Part shown: one piece after another, positions 1-9,383 of the stretch | Layout: the number at the start of each line of letters is the position of its first letter | Position numbering within the stretch: the first letter of the stretch is position 1 | Assembly: GCF_019139535.1 (NCBI RefSeq) | Contig: NZ_CP077073.1 | Location: forward strand, 1,063,001-1,127,000 | DNA from: Pseudomonas muyukensis | Lineage (GTDB): Bacteria; Pseudomonadota; Gammaproteobacteria; Pseudomonadales; Pseudomonadaceae | Length of the DNA: 64,000 nucleotides | Reading direction: 5' to 3' | Program-made: the position numbers and the translations under genes | The notes under the pieces: model-generated | Database searches by the model: none | The model's input: only the letters and a program-made list of their open reading frames with translations | What the model was told of the DNA's origin: nothing

Positions 1-317
1 AGGTGGTGGCCATGCAGGGGTTGCAGAAGGGCTGGGATTACCAGCTGCTGCCGATCCAGCGGGTATTCGTGCTGCTGGTGCTGGAGCATGCCGAGGTGCT
101 GGACTGGCAAAACCTGTGCGTCGAGCGTTACCAGACCTTGCTGGACGAACAGCCCGAGGCCAATCGCCGGTTGTTCGAAGGGTTCCTCGACTACGCCGAG
201 CAGCATCAGCGGGTGATTGCCCGCTTCGGTCGCTTCCCGCACCGCAACCTGGTGTTGAACCGCCCGAGCACCAGCGAAGAGATGGACTTCCTGCTGGAGC
301 CCGGTTCGCGGTTCTGA
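1..317 (+). CDS. DUF924 family protein, 3' end only
   Basis: This is the C-terminal part of a gene that begins before the window; the reading frame is open from the first base and stops at 315-317. About 105 residues are visible. The text resembles DUF924 (YchN/COG3803-like, helical, tetratricopeptide-like) proteins: a helical run (LPIQRVFVLLVLEHAEVL) and the typical C-terminal block RFGRFPHRNLVLNRPST followed by EEMDFL. Full-length members are about 180-200 residues, so roughly half is missing. The function of the family is not established. The internal GTG at 3 and ATG at 12 are probably not the real start, because the conserved fold must extend further upstream. Confidence 0.8.
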   Translation, partial: VVAMQGLQKGWDYQLLPIQRVFVLLVLEHAEVLDWQNLCVERYQTLLDEQPEANRRLFEGFLDYAEQHQRVIARFGRFPHRNLVLNRPSTSEEMDFLLEPGSRF

Positions 318-516
318 TGCACGACCCGCCGTGCCGGAGCATGCGCTCCTGCACGGCCTGCCTGGCGCGCCAGCGCCGCACGTTCCTGGTTGGCGGGCCA
401 CCCGACCAATGGCGTACAGGGAAAGCACCTGCGCCAGGGAACCGAAACGGCTTTTTTCCTTCTAAGCTCCTGGCAGGCCATCGCGCCTGTGTATCCCTCT
501 CCAGGAGTGTCCCTTC

Positions 517-771
517 ATGTCGTTGCGTTCTCTCGCCCTGTTGTCCTTGTGCGTCGTCCTGACCGCTTGCAGCAAGATCAATCAGGAAAACTATTCCAAG
601 CTCAAGGCCGGCATGAACAAGGCCGAGGTCGAGCAACTGCTCGGCATGCCGAAGGAGTGCTCCGGCGCTCTGGGCATGAGCAGCTGCACCTGGGGTGACG
701 AGAAGAGCTTCATCAGCGTGCAATATGCCGCGGACAAGGTCCTGATGTATTCCGGGCAGGGTCTCAAATGA
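517..771 (+). CDS. small BamE/SmpA-like lipoprotein
   Basis: This is an 84-residue secreted lipoprotein. A short basic and hydrophobic signal peptide ends in the lipobox LTAC, so Cys18 would be lipidated. The mature part has the pattern LKAGMNKAEVEQLLGMP, like the conserved start of the small BamE/OmlA/DUF3862 fold, followed by a strand-rich stretch with two further cysteines (KEC, SSC). A GGAG-like ribosome site (ccaggagtg) precedes the ATG. The stop overlaps the start of the next lipoprotein gene (ATGA, 768-771), so the two are probably translationally coupled. I infer an envelope-associated role; nothing shows that it is BamE itself, which is encoded elsewhere in pseudomonads. Confidence 0.8.
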   Translation: MSLRSLALLSLCVVLTACSKINQENYSKLKAGMNKAEVEQLLGMPKECSGALGMSSCTWGDEKSFISVQYAADKVLMYSGQGLK

Positions 772-1340
772 GGCGTCTGCACCTGCTGCTGGGCGTGTGC
801 CTGGTGATGCTGCTGGGTGGCTGCGCCACCTCGGCCACCGACCCGCTGGCGCCGAAGACCGCAGGTGCGGTCGACCTCAAGCGTTACCAAGGCAAGTGGT
901 TCGAACTGGCGCGCCTGCCGATGAAGTACCAGGACGGTTGCGCCCAGTCCGAGGCCCACTACAACCTCAAGCCCGACGGCACGGTTGGTGTGCTCAACCG
1001 CTGCCGCACCCTGGGTGACGAATGGTTGCGCGCCGAAGGCCATGCCTGGGCGCAGGATGCCGGGCATACCGACAGGCTGTGGGTGGAATTCGATAACTGG
1101 TTCACCCGCCTGGTGCCGGGTGTGGCCAAGGGCGACTACTGGATCCTGTTCGTCGACGAGCGCTACCGCACGGCGATTGTCGGCAGCCCTGATCGCAAGT
1201 ACCTGTGGATCCTGTCGCGCACACCGTCGCTGCCGGCCTGGGAGCGCGAGAACCTGCTGGCCAAGGCGCGGCAGCAGGGCTTTGATACCAGCCGGCTGAT
1301 CTGGCGCACGCCTGACAGAGATATCGTCGCCCGGCATTGA
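768..1340 (+). CDS. blc: outer-membrane lipocalin Blc
   Basis: This is a 190-residue bacterial lipocalin. The signal peptide ends in the lipobox LGGC (Cys19). The lipocalin signature follows: YQGKWFELARLP (the G-x-W motif of strand A) and later strands including YWILFVDERYRTAIVGSP and YLWILSRTP. Bacterial Blc proteins are anchored in the outer membrane and are thought to bind or transport lipids such as lysophospholipids. The start overlaps the previous gene by 4 bases, making a two-gene lipoprotein operon. A REP pair follows and may act in transcript ending or stability. Length fits the family. Confidence 0.9.
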   Translation: MRRLHLLLGVCLVMLLGGCATSATDPLAPKTAGAVDLKRYQGKWFELARLPMKYQDGCAQSEAHYNLKPDGTVGVLNRCRTLGDEWLRAEGHAWAQDAGHTDRLWVEFDNWFTRLVPGVAKGDYWILFVDERYRTAIVGSPDRKYLWILSRTPSLPAWERENLLAKARQQGFDTSRLIWRTPDRDIVARH

Positions 1341-1359
1341 GCGGTAGGCTGACGCGATC

Positions 1360-1482
1360 CCCTGTAGGAGCGGCCTTGCGTCGCGAAAGGGGTGCGAAGC
1401 GCCCCCAGGATTTCAGCATTAATGCACATATCGCCGGGGCCGCTATGCGGCCCTTTCGCGACGCAAGGCCGCTCCTGCAGGG
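1360..1482. repeat. REP pair, GTCGCGAAAGG type
   Basis: Two arms of about 32 bp are inverted relative to each other (1360-1391 and 1451-1482) and contain GGAGCGGCCTTGCGTCGCG and its complement. It lies between the convergent blc and hutF genes, where it may work as a bidirectional transcription end. Several pairs of the same family recur in the window. Confidence 0.85.
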
Positions 1483-1489
1483 ACCACGT

Positions 1490-2854
1490 TCAGGCTAGAA
1501 GCTGGCGCAGGACCGCCACAAACGCCACCGCACTTTCCTCTTCCTGAGCATGCCGCCCCTGGCGCACGACCCAGCGGCCGTTGACCATCACATCACGCAC
1601 CTGGCGATCGCCACCGGCGAACAGCCAGCGGTTCAGGATGGCATCGCCGTCGGCCACGGCCAGGTACGGATCCTGCCCATCGAGCACCAGCCAGTCCGCG
1701 CGCCTGCCCACGGCGAGCTCGCCGATCGGCTGTCCCAGCGCCTGGGCGCCACCGCGCAGGGCCGCGTCATACAAGGTACGCCCGACCATCGGCTGATCGG
1801 CCCGGTACAGGCGGTTGCGCCGTTGGTCGCGCAGACGCTGGCCGTACTCCAGCCAGCGCAGTTCCTCGACCACGCTGAGCGACACATGGCTGTCCGAGCC
1901 AATCCCCATGCGCCCGCCCTGGGCCAGGTAGTCCACCGCCGGGAAGATACCGTCGCCCAGGTTGGCCTCGGTGGTCAGGCACAGGCCGGCCACTGCGCCG
2001 CTGCGGGCCATGGCGCTGACCTCGTCGGCTTCGGCGTGGGTGGCGTGGACCAGGCACCAGCGCTGATCTACCTCGACATGCTCGTACAGCCACTGCAGCG
2101 GACGGCGGCCACTCCAGGCCAGGCAGTCATCGACTTCCTTCTGTTGCTCGGCAATATGGATATGCACCGGGCAGGCCGCATCGCCAGCGCCCAGCACATC
2201 GGCGATCTGGCCCGGCGTCACCGCGCGCAGCGAGTGGAAGCACAGCCCCAGTGCCTGCGCCGGCTGTTGCGCCAGCAAGGGTGCAAGCTGCTGTTGCAGG
2301 CGCAGGTACTGTTCGGTGGAGTTGATGAAGCGCCGTTGGCCGTCGTTGGGTACCTGGCCGCCGAAGCCGGAATGACTGTAGAGCACCGGCAGCAGGGTCA
2401 GGCCGATGCCGCTGGCACTGGCGGCGGCGCTGATGCGCCGTGACAGCTCGGCCGGGTCGGCGTAGGCCTGGCCGTTCTGGTCATGGTGCACGTAATGGAA
2501 CTCGGCCACCGAGGTGTAGCCGGCCTTGAGCATCTCGATGTACAGCTGGCGGGCGATCACCTGCAGCTGCTCGGGGGTGATCCGGCCGACCAGGCGGTAC
2601 ATCAGCTCGCGCCAGGTCCAGAAGCTGTCGTTGGGGTTGCCGGCCACTTCCGCCAACCCCGCCATGGCCCGCTGGAACGCATGCGAGTGCAGGTTGGGCA
2701 TGCCTGGCAGCAGCGGGCCGGCCAGGCGCTCGGCGCCAGCGGCGTCGGCATCGGCCATGACCGCGGCCAGGCGGCCATCGGCGCCGACCTCCAGGCGGAC
2801 ATTGCGGGCCCAGCCGCTGGGCAGCAGGGCGCGTTCGGCAAAATAGGCGGGCAT
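1490..2854 (-). CDS. hutF: formimidoylglutamate deiminase HutF
   Basis: This is a 454-residue amidohydrolase that deaminates N-formimino-L-glutamate to N-formyl-L-glutamate and ammonia in the five-step histidine pathway of pseudomonads. The metal-binding HxH motif is seen in MPNLHSHAFQR, and further ligand-region motifs are VHIHIAEQ and GSDSHVSLS. The start was set at the ATG at 2852-2854 (MPAYFAERAL) rather than an in-frame ATG 12 codons upstream, because the latter falls inside the HutC operator. The gene is divergent from hutC, with the shared control region between them. Its partner HutG lies at the far end of the cluster; having both HutF and HutG matches the pseudomonad five-step route. 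Confidence 0.95.
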   Translation of the reverse strand: MPAYFAERALLPSGWARNVRLEVGADGRLAAVMADADAAGAERLAGPLLPGMPNLHSHAFQRAMAGLAEVAGNPNDSFWTWRELMYRLVGRITPEQLQVIARQLYIEMLKAGYTSVAEFHYVHHDQNGQAYADPAELSRRISAAASASGIGLTLLPVLYSHSGFGGQVPNDGQRRFINSTEQYLRLQQQLAPLLAQQPAQALGLCFHSLRAVTPGQIADVLGAGDAACPVHIHIAEQQKEVDDCLAWSGRRPLQWLYEHVEVDQRWCLVHATHAEADEVSAMARSGAVAGLCLTTEANLGDGIFPAVDYLAQGGRMGIGSDSHVSLSVVEELRWLEYGQRLRDQRRNRLYRADQPMVGRTLYDAALRGGAQALGQPIGELAVGRRADWLVLDGQDPYLAVADGDAILNRWLFAGGDRQVRDVMVNGRWVVRQGRHAQEEESAVAFVAVLRQLLA

Positions 2855-2877
2855 CGGTGAAATCCTGTTATTGTTAA

Positions 2878-2896
2878 CTTGTATATACATATACAG
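2878..2896. promoter_or_regulatory. HutC operator-like palindrome between hutF and hutC
   Basis: The sequence around 2880-2889 is TGTATATACA, a perfect TGTA-N2-TACA palindrome, continued by CATATACAG. Pseudomonas HutC sites have the TGTA-N2-TACA core. It lies about 25 bp upstream of the hutF start and 74 bp upstream of the hutC start, so it could control both, with HutC repressing itself. Function is inferred. Confidence 0.7.
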
Positions 2897-2962
2897 CCGT
2901 TTGCCTGCCGGGTAAACTCCGGCAAGCTACCGTTCACGCCAACCGAACAAGGATTCAACGCC

Positions 2963-3709
2963 GTGCCGACACCTCCTGTCTCCGCGCTGGTTGCCCAGAT
3001 GGGCGAAGGGCCGGCGCCGCTCTACGCCCGGGTGAAACAGATGATCATCCAGCAGATCGAGAGCGGCAGCTGGCCGCCTCATCACCGGGTACCCTCGGAG
3101 AGCGAACTGGTCAGCCAGCTGGGTTTCAGCCGCATGACCATCAACCGCGCCCTGCGCGAACTGACCGCCGAAGGCCTGCTGGTACGCATGCAGGGCGTCG
3201 GCACCTTCGTCGCCGAGCCCAAGAGCCGCTCGGCGCTGTTCGAGGTCAACAACATCGCCGACGAGATCGCCGGCCGTGGCCACCAGCATAGCTGCCAGGT
3301 GATCACCCTGGCCGAGGAGGCCGCCGGTTCAGAGCGCGCCCTGGCCCTGGACATGCGCGAAGGCCAGCGGGTGTTCCATTCGTTGATCGTGCACTACGAG
3401 AATGGCGTGCCGGTGCAGATCGAGGACCGCTACGTCAACGCCGCCATCGCCCCCGACTACCTCAAGCAGGATTTCACCCGGCAGACGCCGTACGCCTATC
3501 TGTCCCAGGTCGCGCCGCTGACCGAGGGCGAGCACGTGGTCGAGGCGATTCTCGCCGAGCCCGAAGAGTGCCGCCTGCTGCAGATCGAGCGCGGCGAACC
3601 GTGCCTGCTGATCCGTCGTCGCACCTGGTCCGGCCGCCAGCCAGTGACGGCGGCGCGGCTGATCCACCCCGGTTCCCGTCACCGCCTTGAAGGACGTTTT
3701 AGTAAATGA
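2963..3709 (+). CDS. hutC: histidine utilization repressor HutC (GntR family)
   Basis: This is a 248-residue transcriptional repressor of the GntR/HutC subfamily; urocanate is the known inducer. The N-terminus holds the winged helix-turn-helix (PLYARVKQMI, VPSESELVSQLGFSRMTINR, LVRMQGVGTFVAEP). The C-terminus is a UTRA ligand-binding domain. The start was placed at GTG 2963 (protein begins with PTPPVSALVAQMGEG after the initiator) because AAGGA lies at the right distance upstream. An upstream in-frame ATG at 2879 lies inside the operator and would add 28 unrelated residues. The stop overlaps the hutD start (ATGA). Confidence 0.93.
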   Translation: MPTPPVSALVAQMGEGPAPLYARVKQMIIQQIESGSWPPHHRVPSESELVSQLGFSRMTINRALRELTAEGLLVRMQGVGTFVAEPKSRSALFEVNNIADEIAGRGHQHSCQVITLAEEAAGSERALALDMREGQRVFHSLIVHYENGVPVQIEDRYVNAAIAPDYLKQDFTRQTPYAYLSQVAPLTEGEHVVEAILAEPEECRLLQIERGEPCLLIRRRTWSGRQPVTAARLIHPGSRHRLEGRFSK

Positions 3710-4278
3710 CCCAGTTGCAGTTGCTGCGTGCGCAGGATTACCCGCGCATGCCCTGGAAGAACGGTGGTGGCTTCACCGAAGAGATCACCCGCGACAACGG
3801 CGAGGGGCTCGACGGCTTCGGCTGGCGCCTGTCGATCGCCGATATCGAGGAGTCGGGCGGGTTTTCCGTATTCGCCGGCTACCAGCGGATCATCACCGTG
3901 CTGCAGGGTGACGGCATGCGCTTGCTGGTCGACGACCAGGCCAGCCGGCCGTTGTTGCCGTTCGATGCGTTCGCGTTCAGTGGCGAGAGCCAGGTCAGCT
4001 GCAAATTGCTCGGTGGGGCGATTCGCGATTTCAACCTGATCTACGCGCCGCAGCGATATCGGGCCAGGTTGCAGTGGTTTGATGGCAGCAGCCGGTTGTT
4101 CAGCGCGGCGTCGACGGTGTTGCTGTTTGCCGCTGGCAATCATGTCGAGGTGGCGTTGGCCGGGCAGGGCATGCAGCAGCTCGGGCGCTATGACTGCCTG
4201 CGGATCGAGGGCAACGAGGGGTTGCTGGAGCTGGATGTGCAGGGGCGGTTCTGCCTGATCGAACTCATTTCACATTGA
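3706..4278 (+). CDS. hutD: HutD family protein
   Basis: This is a 190-residue HutD/Ves family (DUF886) cupin-like protein. It has the typical opening YPRMPWKNGGGFTEEITR and the block FGWRLSIADIEESGGFSVF. In P. fluorescens HutD was proposed to act as a governor that limits hut expression, possibly by binding formylglutamate; the biochemical activity is not settled. It overlaps hutC by 4 bases (ATGA), so the two are co-transcribed and coupled. The proximal strong REP pair (4284-4390) separates it from the hutU promoter region. Confidence 0.9.
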   Translation: MTQLQLLRAQDYPRMPWKNGGGFTEEITRDNGEGLDGFGWRLSIADIEESGGFSVFAGYQRIITVLQGDGMRLLVDDQASRPLLPFDAFAFSGESQVSCKLLGGAIRDFNLIYAPQRYRARLQWFDGSSRLFSAASTVLLFAAGNHVEVALAGQGMQQLGRYDCLRIEGNEGLLELDVQGRFCLIELISH

Positions 4279-4283
4279 GATAG

Positions 4284-4390
4284 CCGGGGCCGCTGCGCAG
4301 CCCTTTCGCGACACAAGGCCGCTCCTACAGGTAATTGCGATCCCCTGTAGGCGCGGCCTTGTGTCGCGAAAGGGCTGCGCAGCGGCCCCA
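4284..4390. repeat. REP pair, GTCGCGAAAGG type
   Basis: Two nearly perfect inverted arms of about 47 bp (4284-4331 and 4344-4390) share GGCCGCTGCGCAGCCCTTTC and CCTGTAGG at their ends. The pair sits directly after hutD and before the hutU control region. It could form a long hairpin that ends or protects the hutCD transcript. Confidence 0.85.
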
Positions 4391-4438
4391 GCTTTTTTGC
4401 CACTCAGCGGAATCGTCCGACAATTTTGGTTGTCCGTG

Positions 4439-4452
4439 CTTGTACATACAAG
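4439..4452. promoter_or_regulatory. HutC operator upstream of hutU
   Basis: CTTGTACATACAAG has perfect 6-bp arms (CTTGTA/TACAAG) around CA. Its reverse complement, CTTGTATGTACAAG, is the HutC target I recall for the Pseudomonas hutU promoter. It lies 64 bp upstream of the hutU start. A weaker half site (TTTGTATATTG) follows at about 4463. Together they are the likely urocanate-controlled switch for hutU-hutH-hutT-hutI-hutG. Confidence 0.85.
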
Positions 4453-4516
4453 TAAAGATGTGTTTGTATATTGACCACGACACATCTGCCCGCGCTGAAC
4501 CGCCGAGGACCTCCCC

Positions 4517-6190
4517 GTGACCGACAACAACAAATACCGTGACGTAGAAATCCGTGCCCCGCGTGGCAACAAGCTGACCGCCAAGAGCTGGTTGACCGAA
4601 GCCCCGCTGCGCATGCTGATGAACAACCTCGACCCGCAGGTCGCCGAAAACCCGAAAGAGCTGGTGGTGTACGGTGGCATCGGCCGTGCCGCGCGCAACT
4701 GGGAGTGCTACGACAAGATCGTCGAGACCCTGACCCGCCTGGAAGACGACGAAACCCTGCTGGTACAGTCGGGCAAGCCGGTCGGCGTGTTCAAGACCCA
4801 CAGCAACGCCCCGCGCGTGCTGATCGCCAACTCCAACCTGGTGCCGCACTGGGCCAACTGGGAACACTTCAACGAACTGGACGCCAAGGGCCTGGCCATG
4901 TACGGCCAGATGACCGCCGGTAGCTGGATCTACATCGGTAGCCAAGGCATCGTCCAGGGCACCTACGAAACCTTCGTCGAGGCCGGCCGCCAGCACTACA
5001 ACGGCAGCCTCAAGGGCAAATGGGTACTGACCGCGGGCCTGGGTGGCATGGGCGGTGCCCAGCCACTGGCCGCGACCCTGGCCGGCGCCTGCTCGCTGAA
5101 CATCGAGTGCCAGCAGAGCCGTATCGACTTCCGCCTCGAGACCCGCTACGTCGACGAGCAGGCCACTGACCTGGACGACGCCCTGGCGCGCATCGCCAAG
5201 TACACCGCCGAAGGCAAGGCCATCTCCATCGCCCTGCACGGCAACGCCGCCGAAATCCTGCCGGAGTTGGTCAAGCGTGGCGTGCGCCCGGACATGGTCA
5301 CCGACCAGACCAGCGCCCACGACCCGCTCAACGGCTACCTGCCGGCCGGCTGGACCTGGGAGCAGTACCGCGACCGCGCGCAGACCGACCCGGCTGGCGT
5401 GGTCAAGGCCGCCAAGCAATCGATGGCCGTGCACGTGCAGGCCATGCTCGATTTCCAGAAGCAGGGCATCCCGACCTTCGACTACGGCAACAACATCCGC
5501 CAGATGGCCAAGGAAGAGGGCGTGGCCAACGCCTTCGACTTCCCAGGCTTCGTCCCGGCGTACATCCGCCCGCTGTTCTGCCGCGGCGTCGGCCCGTTCC
5601 GCTGGGCCGCGCTGTCGGGTGACGCCGAGGACATCTACAAGACCGACGCCAAGGTCAAGGAGCTGATCCCCGACGACGCCCACCTGCACCGCTGGCTGGA
5701 CATGGCCCGCGAGCGCATCAGCTTCCAGGGCCTGCCGGCGCGCATCTGCTGGGTTGGCCTGGGCCTGCGCGCCAAGCTCGGCCTGGCGTTCAACGAAATG
5801 GTGCGCAGCGGCGAGCTGTCGGCGCCGGTCGTCATCGGTCGCGATCACCTGGACTCGGGCTCGGTGTCCAGCCCCAACCGCGAGACCGAAGCCATGCGCG
5901 ACGGCTCCGACGCGGTCTCCGACTGGCCACTGCTCAACGCCCTGCTCAATACCGCAGGCGGTGCCACCTGGGTCTCGCTGCACCACGGCGGTGGCGTGGG
6001 CATGGGCTTCTCCCAGCACTCGGGCATGGTCATCGTCTGCGACGGTAGCGATGAAGCTGCCGCGCGTATCGCCCGCGTGCTGACCAACGACCCGGGGACC
6101 GGCGTGATGCGCCACGCCGATGCCGGCTACCAGATCGCCATCGACTGCGCCAAGGAGCAGGGCCTGGACCTGCCGATGATCACCGGCTGA
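4517..6190 (+). CDS. hutU: urocanate hydratase HutU
   Basis: This is a 557-residue NAD-dependent urocanase that converts urocanate to 4-imidazolone-5-propanoate in the cytoplasm. The Rossmann-like glycine motif [12 protein letters not shown] is present. Cys411 lies in [10 protein letters not shown] and corresponds to the essential Cys410 of P. putida urocanase when the initiator Met is not counted. Length equals the family norm. The start is GTG at 4517 (protein begins [14 protein letters not shown]); GAGGAC lies upstream. It is the first gene of the main catabolic operon and follows the HutC operator at 4439. Confidence 0.97.
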   Translation: MTDNNKYRDVEIRAPRGNKLTAKSWLTEAPLRMLMNNLDPQVAENPKELVVYGGIGRAARNWECYDKIVETLTRLEDDETLLVQSGKPVGVFKTHSNAPRVLIANSNLVPHWANWEHFNELDAKGLAMYGQMTAGSWIYIGSQGIVQGTYETFVEAGRQHYNGSLKGKWVLTAGLGGMGGAQPLAATLAGACSLNIECQQSRIDFRLETRYVDEQATDLDDALARIAKYTAEGKAISIALHGNAAEILPELVKRGVRPDMVTDQTSAHDPLNGYLPAGWTWEQYRDRAQTDPAGVVKAAKQSMAVHVQAMLDFQKQGIPTFDYGNNIRQMAKEEGVANAFDFPGFVPAYIRPLFCRGVGPFRWAALSGDAEDIYKTDAKVKELIPDDAHLHRWLDMARERISFQGLPARICWVGLGLRAKLGLAFNEMVRSGELSAPVVIGRDHLDSGSVSSPNRETEAMRDGSDAVSDWPLLNALLNTAGGATWVSLHHGGGVGMGFSQHSGMVIVCDGSDEAAARIARVLTNDPGTGVMRHADAGYQIAIDCAKEQGLDLPMITG

Positions 6191-6277
6191 TCGCCGCGCT
6201 TTGGATCGCACCCGCCACGGGTGATACTGAACAACAAGAAGGGGCCCCGCGTGGCCCCAAGCGATTGGAGTAGCGAA

Positions 6278-7810
6278 GTGACCGAATTGACCCTCAAGCC
6301 CGGCACCCTGACCCTGGCCCAGCTGCGCGCCATCCACGCCGCGCCCGTGCGCCTGCAACTGGACGCCAGCGCCGCGCCCGCCATCGACGCCAGCGTCGCC
6401 TGCGTCGAGCAGATCATCGCCGAAGACCGTACCGCCTACGGCATCAACACCGGTTTCGGCCTGTTGGCCTCGACCCGCATCGCCAGCCACGACCTCGAGA
6501 ACCTGCAGCGCTCGCTGGTGCTGTCCCACGCCGCCGGTATCGGCGCGCCGCTGGACGACGACCTGGTGCGGCTGATCATGGTGCTCAAGATCAACAGCCT
6601 CAGCCGTGGTTTCTCCGGCATTCGCCGTAAAGTCATCGACGCGCTGATCGCCCTGGTCAATGCCGAAGTCTATCCACACATCCCGCTCAAGGGCTCGGTC
6701 GGCGCTTCCGGCGACCTCGCGCCGCTGGCGCACATGTCGCTGGTGCTGCTGGGTGAAGGCAAGGCCCGCTACAAGGGCCAGTGGCTGTCGGCCAGCGAAG
6801 CCCTGGCCGTTGCTGGCCTGGAGCCGCTGACCCTGGCCGCGAAGGAGGGCCTGGCCCTGCTCAACGGCACCCAGGCCTCCACCGCCTACGCCCTGCGTGG
6901 CCTGTTCCAGGCCGAAGACCTGTACGCCGCGGCCATCGCCTGTGGCGGCCTGAGCGTCGAGGCAGCGCTGGGTTCGCGCTCGCCGTTCGATGCGCGCGTC
7001 CATGCAGTGCGCGGCCAGCGTGGCCAGATCGACACCGCCGCGTGCTTCCGCGACCTGCTGGGCGATTCCAGCGAAGTGTCGCTGTCGCACAAGAACTGCG
7101 ACAAGGTCCAGGACCCGTACTCGCTGCGCTGCCAGCCGCAGGTCATGGGCGCCTGCCTGACCCAGATCCGCCAGGCCGCCGAGGTGCTGGGCATCGAGGC
7201 CAACGCGGTGTCGGACAACCCGCTGGTGTTCGCCGCCGAGGGCGACGTGATTTCCGGCGGCAACTTCCACGCAGAGCCGGTGGCCATGGCCGCCGACAAC
7301 CTGGCCCTGGCCATCGCCGAGATCGGCTCGCTGAGCGAACGCCGCATCTCGCTGATGATGGACAAGCACATGTCCCAGCTGCCGCCGTTCCTGGTGGAAA
7401 ACGGTGGGGTCAACTCCGGCTTCATGATCGCCCAGGTCACCGCTGCCGCGCTGGCCAGCGAGAACAAGGCGCTGTCGCACCCGCACAGCGTCGACAGCCT
7501 GCCGACCTCGGCCAACCAGGAAGACCATGTGTCGATGGCCCCGGCCGCCGGCAAGCGCCTGTGGGAAATGGCCGAGAACACCCGCGGCGTGCTGGCCATC
7601 GAATGGCTGGGCGCCTGCCAGGGCCTGGACCTGCGCAAGGGCCTGAAGACCTCCGTCAAGCTGGAGCAGGCGCGCCAGGCGCTGCGTCGCGAAGTGCCGC
7701 ACTATGACCGCGACCGTTTCTTCGCCCCGGATATCGAGGCGGCTTCCACACTGCTGGGCAAAGGCACCTTGACCGGCCTGCTGCCGGCTGGGGTCCTGCC
7801 TAGCCTGTAA
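6278..7810 (+). CDS. hutH: histidine ammonia-lyase HutH
   Basis: This is a 510-residue lyase that removes ammonia from L-histidine to give urocanate, the first pathway step. The self-processed MIO cofactor triad is Ala143-Ser144-Gly145 in [12 protein letters not shown]. The start is GTG 6278 (protein [14 protein letters not shown]), with GGAG seven bases upstream. An ATG at 6221 in the same frame would add 19 non-conserved residues and gives a length unlike the 510 residues of the family. It lies 87 bp after hutU. A REP pair of a different type follows before hutT. Confidence 0.97.
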   Translation: MTELTLKPGTLTLAQLRAIHAAPVRLQLDASAAPAIDASVACVEQIIAEDRTAYGINTGFGLLASTRIASHDLENLQRSLVLSHAAGIGAPLDDDLVRLIMVLKINSLSRGFSGIRRKVIDALIALVNAEVYPHIPLKGSVGASGDLAPLAHMSLVLLGEGKARYKGQWLSASEALAVAGLEPLTLAAKEGLALLNGTQASTAYALRGLFQAEDLYAAAIACGGLSVEAALGSRSPFDARVHAVRGQRGQIDTAACFRDLLGDSSEVSLSHKNCDKVQDPYSLRCQPQVMGACLTQIRQAAEVLGIEANAVSDNPLVFAAEGDVISGGNFHAEPVAMAADNLALAIAEIGSLSERRISLMMDKHMSQLPPFLVENGGVNSGFMIAQVTAAALASENKALSHPHSVDSLPTSANQEDHVSMAPAAGKRLWEMAENTRGVLAIEWLGACQGLDLRKGLKTSVKLEQARQALRREVPHYDRDRFFAPDIEAASTLLGKGTLTGLLPAGVLPSL

Positions 7811-7814
7811 TGCC

Positions 7815-7922
7815 GCTGGGGCCGCACTGCGGCCCATTCGCCGGCAAGGCCGGCTCCTACAAAGGTATGTGCCTTGCCTGTAGGAGCCGGCCTTGCCGGC
7901 GAATGGGCTGCGCAGCAGCCCC
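7815..7922. repeat. REP pair, TTCGCCGGCAAGGCCGG type
   Basis: Inverted arms at 7815-7860 and 7879-7922 carry ATTCGCCGGCAAGGCCGGCT and its complement, with CTCCTAC / GTAGGAG at the inner ends. It lies inside the hut operon between hutH and hutT, where such hairpins can protect the upstream mRNA and set different expression levels of the genes on either side. Confidence 0.85.
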
Positions 7923-7961
7923 AATCCGACCTCACGACCAGAACAACAATAAGGACGTGAC

Positions 7962-9365
7962 ATGCAACAAGCTCAAGGTCTCAAGCGCGGGCTATCGGCC
8001 CGGCATATCCGTTTCATGGCGCTCGGTTCGGCAATCGGTACCGGGCTTTTCTATGGTTCGGCCTCGGCCATCCAGATGGCCGGCCCGGCCGTGCTGCTGG
8101 CCTACCTGATCGGCGGCGCCGCCGTGTTCATGGTCATGCGCGCCCTCGGCGAGATGGCCGTGCACAACCCAGTGGCCGGCTCCTTCGGCCACTACGCCAG
8201 CACCTACCTCGGCCCCATGGCTGGCTTCATCCTCGGCTGGACCTACGCCTTCGAGATGGTCATCGTCGCCATCGCCGACGTCACCGCCTTTGGTATCTAC
8301 ATGGGTTTCTGGTTCCCGGAGGTCGCCCGCTGGATCTGGGTGCTGGGCATCGTGTTCCTGATCGGCGGCCTGAACCTGTGCAACGTGCGGGTGTTCGGCG
8401 AGATGGAGTTCTGGCTGTCGCTGCTCAAGGTTGGCGCCATCGTCGCGATGATCCTCGCCGGCCTCGGCATCATGGCCTTCGGCTTCAGCCAGGTGGGCAG
8501 CGGACACGCGGTCGGGGTGAGCAACCTGTTCGACCACGGCGGTTTCATGCCCAATGGCGTCAGTGGCCTGATCGCCTCGTTCGCGGTGGTGATGTTCGCC
8601 TTCGGCGGCATCGAGATCATCGGTGTCACCGCCGGTGAAGCGAAAGACCCGCAGCGGGTGATCCCCAAGGCGATCAACGCCGTGCCGCTGCGCATCCTGC
8701 TGTTCTACGTGCTCACCCTGTTGGTGCTGATGTGCCTGTACCCCTGGCCGCAGATCGGCAGCCAGGGCAGCCCGTTCGTGCAGATCTTCAGCAACCTGGG
8801 CATCGGCTCGGCCGCCGCCGTGCTGAACATCGTGGTGATCTCGGCGGCCATCTCGGCGATCAACAGCGACATCTTCGGCGCCGGGCGCATGATGTACGGC
8901 CTGGCCCAGCACGGCCAGGCACCGCGTGGCTTCGGCAAGCTGTCGAAACACGGCGTACCCTGGATGACCGTGGTGGTGATGGGCGCGGCGCTGCTGGTCG
9001 GCGTGCTGCTCAACTACCTGATTCCGGAGAACGTGTTCCTGCTGATCGCGTCGATCGCCACCTTCGCCACCGTGTGGGTGTGGCTGATGATCCTGGTCAC
9101 CCAGGTCGCCATGCGCCGCAGCATGAGCCGCGAGGAAGTCGCCCAGCTCAAGTTCCCGGTACCCTTCTGGCCCTATGGCCCGGCCATGGCCATTGCCTTC
9201 ATGGTGTTCATCTTTGGTGTGCTCGGCTACTTCCCCGATACCCAGGCGGCCTTGCTCGTCGGCGTGGTCTGGGTGGTGTTCCTGGTGGCGTCCTACCTGC
9301 TGTGGTGCAAGCCACGCGCCGGTGGTGGCGAGCCAGTCCGGGAGCCTGCCGAGCTGCACCGCTGA
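7962..9365 (+). CDS. hutT: histidine permease HutT (amino acid/H+ symporter, APC family)
   Basis: This is a 467-residue inner-membrane permease of the amino acid-polyamine-organocation superfamily with about 12 hydrophobic helices. The N-terminal signature [20 protein letters not shown] is typical of the AAT subfamily (proline, aromatic and histidine permeases). The conserved [17 protein letters not shown] loop lies around residues 215-235. AAGGAC precedes the ATG. Its place between hutH and hutI makes histidine the most likely substrate, as for HutT of P. fluorescens and P. putida; the sequence alone does not prove specificity. Confidence 0.9.
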   Translation: MQQAQGLKRGLSARHIRFMALGSAIGTGLFYGSASAIQMAGPAVLLAYLIGGAAVFMVMRALGEMAVHNPVAGSFGHYASTYLGPMAGFILGWTYAFEMVIVAIADVTAFGIYMGFWFPEVARWIWVLGIVFLIGGLNLCNVRVFGEMEFWLSLLKVGAIVAMILAGLGIMAFGFSQVGSGHAVGVSNLFDHGGFMPNGVSGLIASFAVVMFAFGGIEIIGVTAGEAKDPQRVIPKAINAVPLRILLFYVLTLLVLMCLYPWPQIGSQGSPFVQIFSNLGIGSAAAVLNIVVISAAISAINSDIFGAGRMMYGLAQHGQAPRGFGKLSKHGVPWMTVVVMGAALLVGVLLNYLIPENVFLLIASIATFATVWVWLMILVTQVAMRRSMSREEVAQLKFPVPFWPYGPAMAIAFMVFIFGVLGYFPDTQAALLVGVVWVVFLVASYLLWCKPRAGGGEPVREPAELHR

Positions 9366-9383
9366 ATTAGAAAGGAGATCCTG

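Noticed and set aside
2879..2962. N-terminal extension of HutC starting at ATG 2879
   Set aside because: It starts inside the operator palindrome and adds 28 residues without conservation; GTG 2963 has a proper ribosome site.
4420..4452. Possible sigma-54 promoter (TGG...TTG) upstream of hutU
   Set aside because: A GG and a GC are present, but their spacing is 8 instead of the required 10 bases, so it does not fit the -24/-12 rule. The site is better explained as the HutC operator.
4325..7963. Open frame of over 1200 codons on the minus strand opposite hutU and hutH
   Set aside because: It covers two certain genes and two REP pairs, and its translation has no family features.
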